A DNA stretch of 15,241 nucleotides from Draconibacterium sp. (lineage in GTDB: Bacteria; Bacteroidota; Bacteroidia; Bacteroidales; Prolixibacteraceae), in contig JALUZN010000538.1 in NCBI GenBank assembly GCA_027011835.1, forward strand, positions 1 through 15,241, given 5' to 3'. Below the pieces are notes generated by a model. That model saw nothing but the letters and a program-made list of their open reading frames with translations. It did no database searches and was not told where the DNA came from. Shown here one piece after another: positions 12,983 through 15,241 of this stretch (positions within the stretch are counted from its first letter, which is position 1; each line of letters begins with the position of its first letter). The translations under genes and the position numbers were made by a program.

Positions 12983-15169
12983 CTATTTCTCGCCTCGTGT
13001 TACAGAAACTACTCCTTTTACTTTTTTCATTTTTTGAATAAGAAACTCAAGGTGGTCGAGGCTATAAACCGAAATTTTCAACACCCCTTCAAACTTTCCT
13101 CTATCCGATTCGATATTTATAGAACGCATTTGTGTGCCAAGGTCTTTTGCAATAATGTGCGACAACTCCGTTACAATTCCAACTTCATCGATTCCCGAAA
13201 CGTGCAACGTGGTAACAAACGAGCTTCTGCCGGTTGTTTCGCGCCACTTCGTTTTAATAATCCGGTAGGGGAAACGTTCCTTCATTTGCGGTGCATTGGG
13301 GCAACTTTTCCGGTGAATTTTTATACCGTCGTTTATGGTGACAAATCCAAAAATAGCATCGCCAAAAACCGGATTACAACACGGCGCCAGTTTATAATTA
13401 ATATTTTTCAGGTTATTGTCGATAATTAAAAAATCGTCGCCTCCTTCGAAAGCCAAATCCTTCACCTCGGCGGTTGGTAATAAATCGGTAAGCTTTTGTT
13501 TCACACTCTCCTCTTTCTCCGGTTCGGCAAAAATGGCTTTTACATCGAGTGTATCTATTTTCCCGGTTGCCAATTCATAATAAAAATCGACGGCAAGTTT
13601 AAACCCAAAATGTTTTAACATTTTCCGAATTGCTTCGTCGTTTAACTCAATTTTCCAATTTTTAAATTTCCGCACCAAAATTTCGCGCCCTTGCGATGCT
13701 TGATTTTTTCGCTCTTCGTTTAAACTTGCTTTTACACGGTTTCGCGCTTTTGAAGTAACCAAAAAATCTAACCAGTCTAACTTTGGCTTTTGATTTTTTG
13801 CAGTATCGATAGAGATGTGGTCACCGTTTTTCAACACATATTTCAGTGTTACTTTTTTGCCGTTTACTTTTCCTCCCACACAGGTATCGCCCAGCCCCGA
13901 ATGAATTTCGTAGGCAAAATCGAGCATTGTTGCACCTTGTCGCAATTTTTTTAAATCGCCTTTTGGAGTAAAAACAAAAACCTCGTCGCTGTAAATTTCC
14001 GAACTAAACTGATCGATAAAATCGACCACATTTAAATCGGGATTTTCAAGAATATTCCGAATATTTGCCAACCAGTTATCGTACCCCGAATTCTCTTTTC
14101 CGCCTTTGTATTTCCAGTGCGCTGCCAACCCTTTTTCGGCAACTTCATCCATCCGTTTTGTGCGAATCTGAATCTCGACCCACCTTCCGTGCGGCCCCAT
14201 AACAGTGGTATGCAACGACTCGTATCCATTTGATTTTGGGATGGTAATCCAATCGCGCAGCCGTTTCGGGTTCGTTTGATACTCTTCGGTAACAAACGAA
14301 TATACAAGCCAGCAATCCGATTTTTCATTCTCCAATTCCGACTCTAAAATGATTCGAATGGCAAATAAATCCATCACTTCATCGAACGACACATTTTTCG
14401 TATTCATTTTAGTATGAATAGAAGAGATTGACTTCGTTCTGGCTTTCATCGAAAAAACTAGTCCTTTCTTTTTCAGCTTCTTTTCGATGGGTTTTACAAA
14501 CTCGGCAACAAAACCGGCACGCTCTTTTTCGGTCTCTTTTAACCGGTTAACAACATAATCGTACGCCTCGCGGTTTTGGTATTTTAAACATAAATCTAAA
14601 AGTTCCGAATTAATTGTATAGAGCCCCAACCGGTGTGCCAACGGAGCATACAAATGCGACGTTTCCAAAACAATTCGTTCGCGTCTTTCGGCACTGTACA
14701 AGTCGAGATTTCGCATTACCTGCAAGCGGTCGGCAATTTTTATTATAATAACACGAACATCGCCGGCAAGTGCCAACAGCAATTTGCGATAGTTTTCCGA
14801 ATGTAAATCAACCGTGTCGGTACCCAGTGCATTTATTTTTTTCATACCATCTAAAATGGCATACACCGATTTTCCAAACTCACTTTCAATCTCTTCGCGT
14901 GTAGCTTTTTCCGGAAGTTCGGCATACATAATATTATGCAAAATGCCCGAAATAATTGAGTCGGAACCCAAACCAATTTCAGAAGCAATTATCGATGCAA
15001 CATCAAGCGAGTGTTCCAAAATAACTTCACCGGTTCGAAATTTACTTTCGCCAATATATTTTTTTGCAAACTCAAAAGCTTTTTCAAATTTGCCAATATC
15101 GGCTGCCTGCCAGTTTTTATGGCAAATTTCTTTTAACTTATTGTATTTCTTATCTATCTGTTCCACCAT
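12983..15169 (-). CDS. Long RelA/SpoT-family (p)ppGpp synthetase with degraded hydrolase site
   Basis: A 728-residue RSH protein with the full domain order: HD hydrolase-like (about 25-190), (p)ppGpp synthetase (about 235-355), TGS (393-456), helical linker, zinc-finger/conserved-Cys region (APCCNP at 595-600, Cys597 and Cys598; KIHRKSC, His619 and Cys623) and C-terminal ACT (about 650-728). Synthetase blocks KARTKSISSIHTKM, DLFAIRII, PKSNGYESLHTTVMGPHG and VEIQIRTKRMDEVAEKGLAAHWKYK are intact. In the hydrolase part the HD pair is His78-Asn79, the following acidic pair is missing (IMYAELPE) and the Asn after ADRL is Val151, so hydrolysis is probably lost, making it RelA-like. The motif before the NGY block is RLRD (303-306), closer to the RXKD of bifunctional enzymes than to EXDD of RelA. 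It would make the stringent-response alarmone on starved ribosomes. The minus-strand leader has GGAGG one base before the ATG, unusually close; codon 2 is GTG. Confidence 0.95.
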   Translation of the reverse strand: MVEQIDKKYNKLKEICHKNWQAADIGKFEKAFEFAKKYIGESKFRTGEVILEHSLDVASIIASEIGLGSDSIISGILHNIMYAELPEKATREEIESEFGKSVYAILDGMKKINALGTDTVDLHSENYRKLLLALAGDVRVIIIKIADRLQVMRNLDLYSAERRERIVLETSHLYAPLAHRLGLYTINSELLDLCLKYQNREAYDYVVNRLKETEKERAGFVAEFVKPIEKKLKKKGLVFSMKARTKSISSIHTKMNTKNVSFDEVMDLFAIRIILESELENEKSDCWLVYSFVTEEYQTNPKRLRDWITIPKSNGYESLHTTVMGPHGRWVEIQIRTKRMDEVAEKGLAAHWKYKGGKENSGYDNWLANIRNILENPDLNVVDFIDQFSSEIYSDEVFVFTPKGDLKKLRQGATMLDFAYEIHSGLGDTCVGGKVNGKKVTLKYVLKNGDHISIDTAKNQKPKLDWLDFLVTSKARNRVKASLNEERKNQASQGREILVRKFKNWKIELNDEAIRKMLKHFGFKLAVDFYYELATGKIDTLDVKAIFAEPEKEESVKQKLTDLLPTAEVKDLAFEGGDDFLIIDNNLKNINYKLAPCCNPVFGDAIFGFVTINDGIKIHRKSCPNAPQMKERFPYRIIKTKWRETTGRSSFVTTLHVSGIDEVGIVTELSHIIAKDLGTQMRSINIESDRGKFEGVLKISVYSLDHLEFLIQKMKKVKGVVSVTRGEK

Positions 15170-15181
15170 TCCTCCAAATTT

Positions 15182-15194
15182 AGTTCATCGAACT
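15182..15194 (-). promoter_or_regulatory. Small hairpin before the RSH gene
   Basis: AGTTC (15182-15186) and GAACT (15190-15194) form a 5-base stem with a 3-base loop, ending about six bases upstream of the GGAGG (on the minus strand). It is small enough to be chance; a role in translation is speculative. Confidence 0.2.
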
Positions 15195-15216
15195 TCTACT
15201 GTTTAGTTTTATGCGC

Positions 15217-15241
15217 AAAAAAAGGCTGCAATAAATTGCAG
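15217..15241 (-). terminator. Terminator of a leftward gene beyond the window
   Basis: Reading leftward, CTGCAA-TTTA-TTGCAG is followed by CC and seven T (15223-15217), a typical Rho-independent terminator. It touches the window edge, so the stem may be longer. It implies that the gene to the right is also leftward and is not co-transcribed with the RSH gene. Confidence 0.65.

Noticed and set aside
12932..13429. Plus-strand 165-codon frame antisense to the RSH gene
   Set aside because: It lies mostly opposite the conserved C-terminal ACT and zinc-finger region of a clear gene and its product has no family features.

Overview
The window looks like chromosomal DNA of a member of the Bacteroidota, most likely a marine or gut-type Bacteroidales/Marinilabiliales relative. 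The evidence is gene content (the bL28-bL33-DUF4295 cluster beside ftsY, a CBS/ACT-like protein divergent from pdxJ, a hydrolase-degenerate long RSH protein, a lipoprotein sulfatase), low GC with A/T-rich spacers, and several upstream sites that fit the Bacteroidota promoter form TTTG-N19..21-TAnnTTTG. The taxonomic call is inference; no rRNA gene is present.

Left part (1-2916): a leftward CBS-pair protein with a TTG start is divergent from a rightward pair, pdxJ (vitamin B6 synthesis) and an abutting alpha/beta hydrolase. A 650-base spacer follows, between convergent genes. It is filled by a cluster of palindrome-rich, MITE/REP-like elements: two long copies with 12-13 base terminal inverted repeats, one truncated left end and one solitary right-end hairpin. 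This is the most unusual structure in the window.

Middle left (2917-6121, leftward): a Gfo/Idh/MocA-type oxidoreductase overlaps the start of a 494-residue 4-alpha-glucanotransferase (malQ) by 8 bases, so the two are probably one carbohydrate operon. Upstream lies a lone small staphylococcal-nuclease-like gene.

Middle (6175-9728, rightward): an SLC13/DASS-type anion or dicarboxylate transporter with a good upstream promoter match, a 353-base spacer holding hairpins, and a formylglycine-type sulfatase lipoprotein.

Right part (9735-15169, leftward): ftsY; then, upstream of it and behind a near-perfect 21-base-arm hairpin, the small cluster rpmB-rpmG-DUF4295; a 461-base spacer with a candidate small RNA on the opposite strand; a secreted TPR protein with its own strong terminator; and a long RelA/SpoT-family (p)ppGpp synthetase whose hydrolase motif is degraded. 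The right edge holds the probable terminator of the next leftward gene.

Most genes are ordinary core or metabolic functions. No CRISPR array, tRNA, rRNA, prophage or complete insertion sequence was seen. The points worth a second look are the repeat cluster, the RSH residue pattern, the candidate small RNA, and several paired or interleaved hairpins in spacers.
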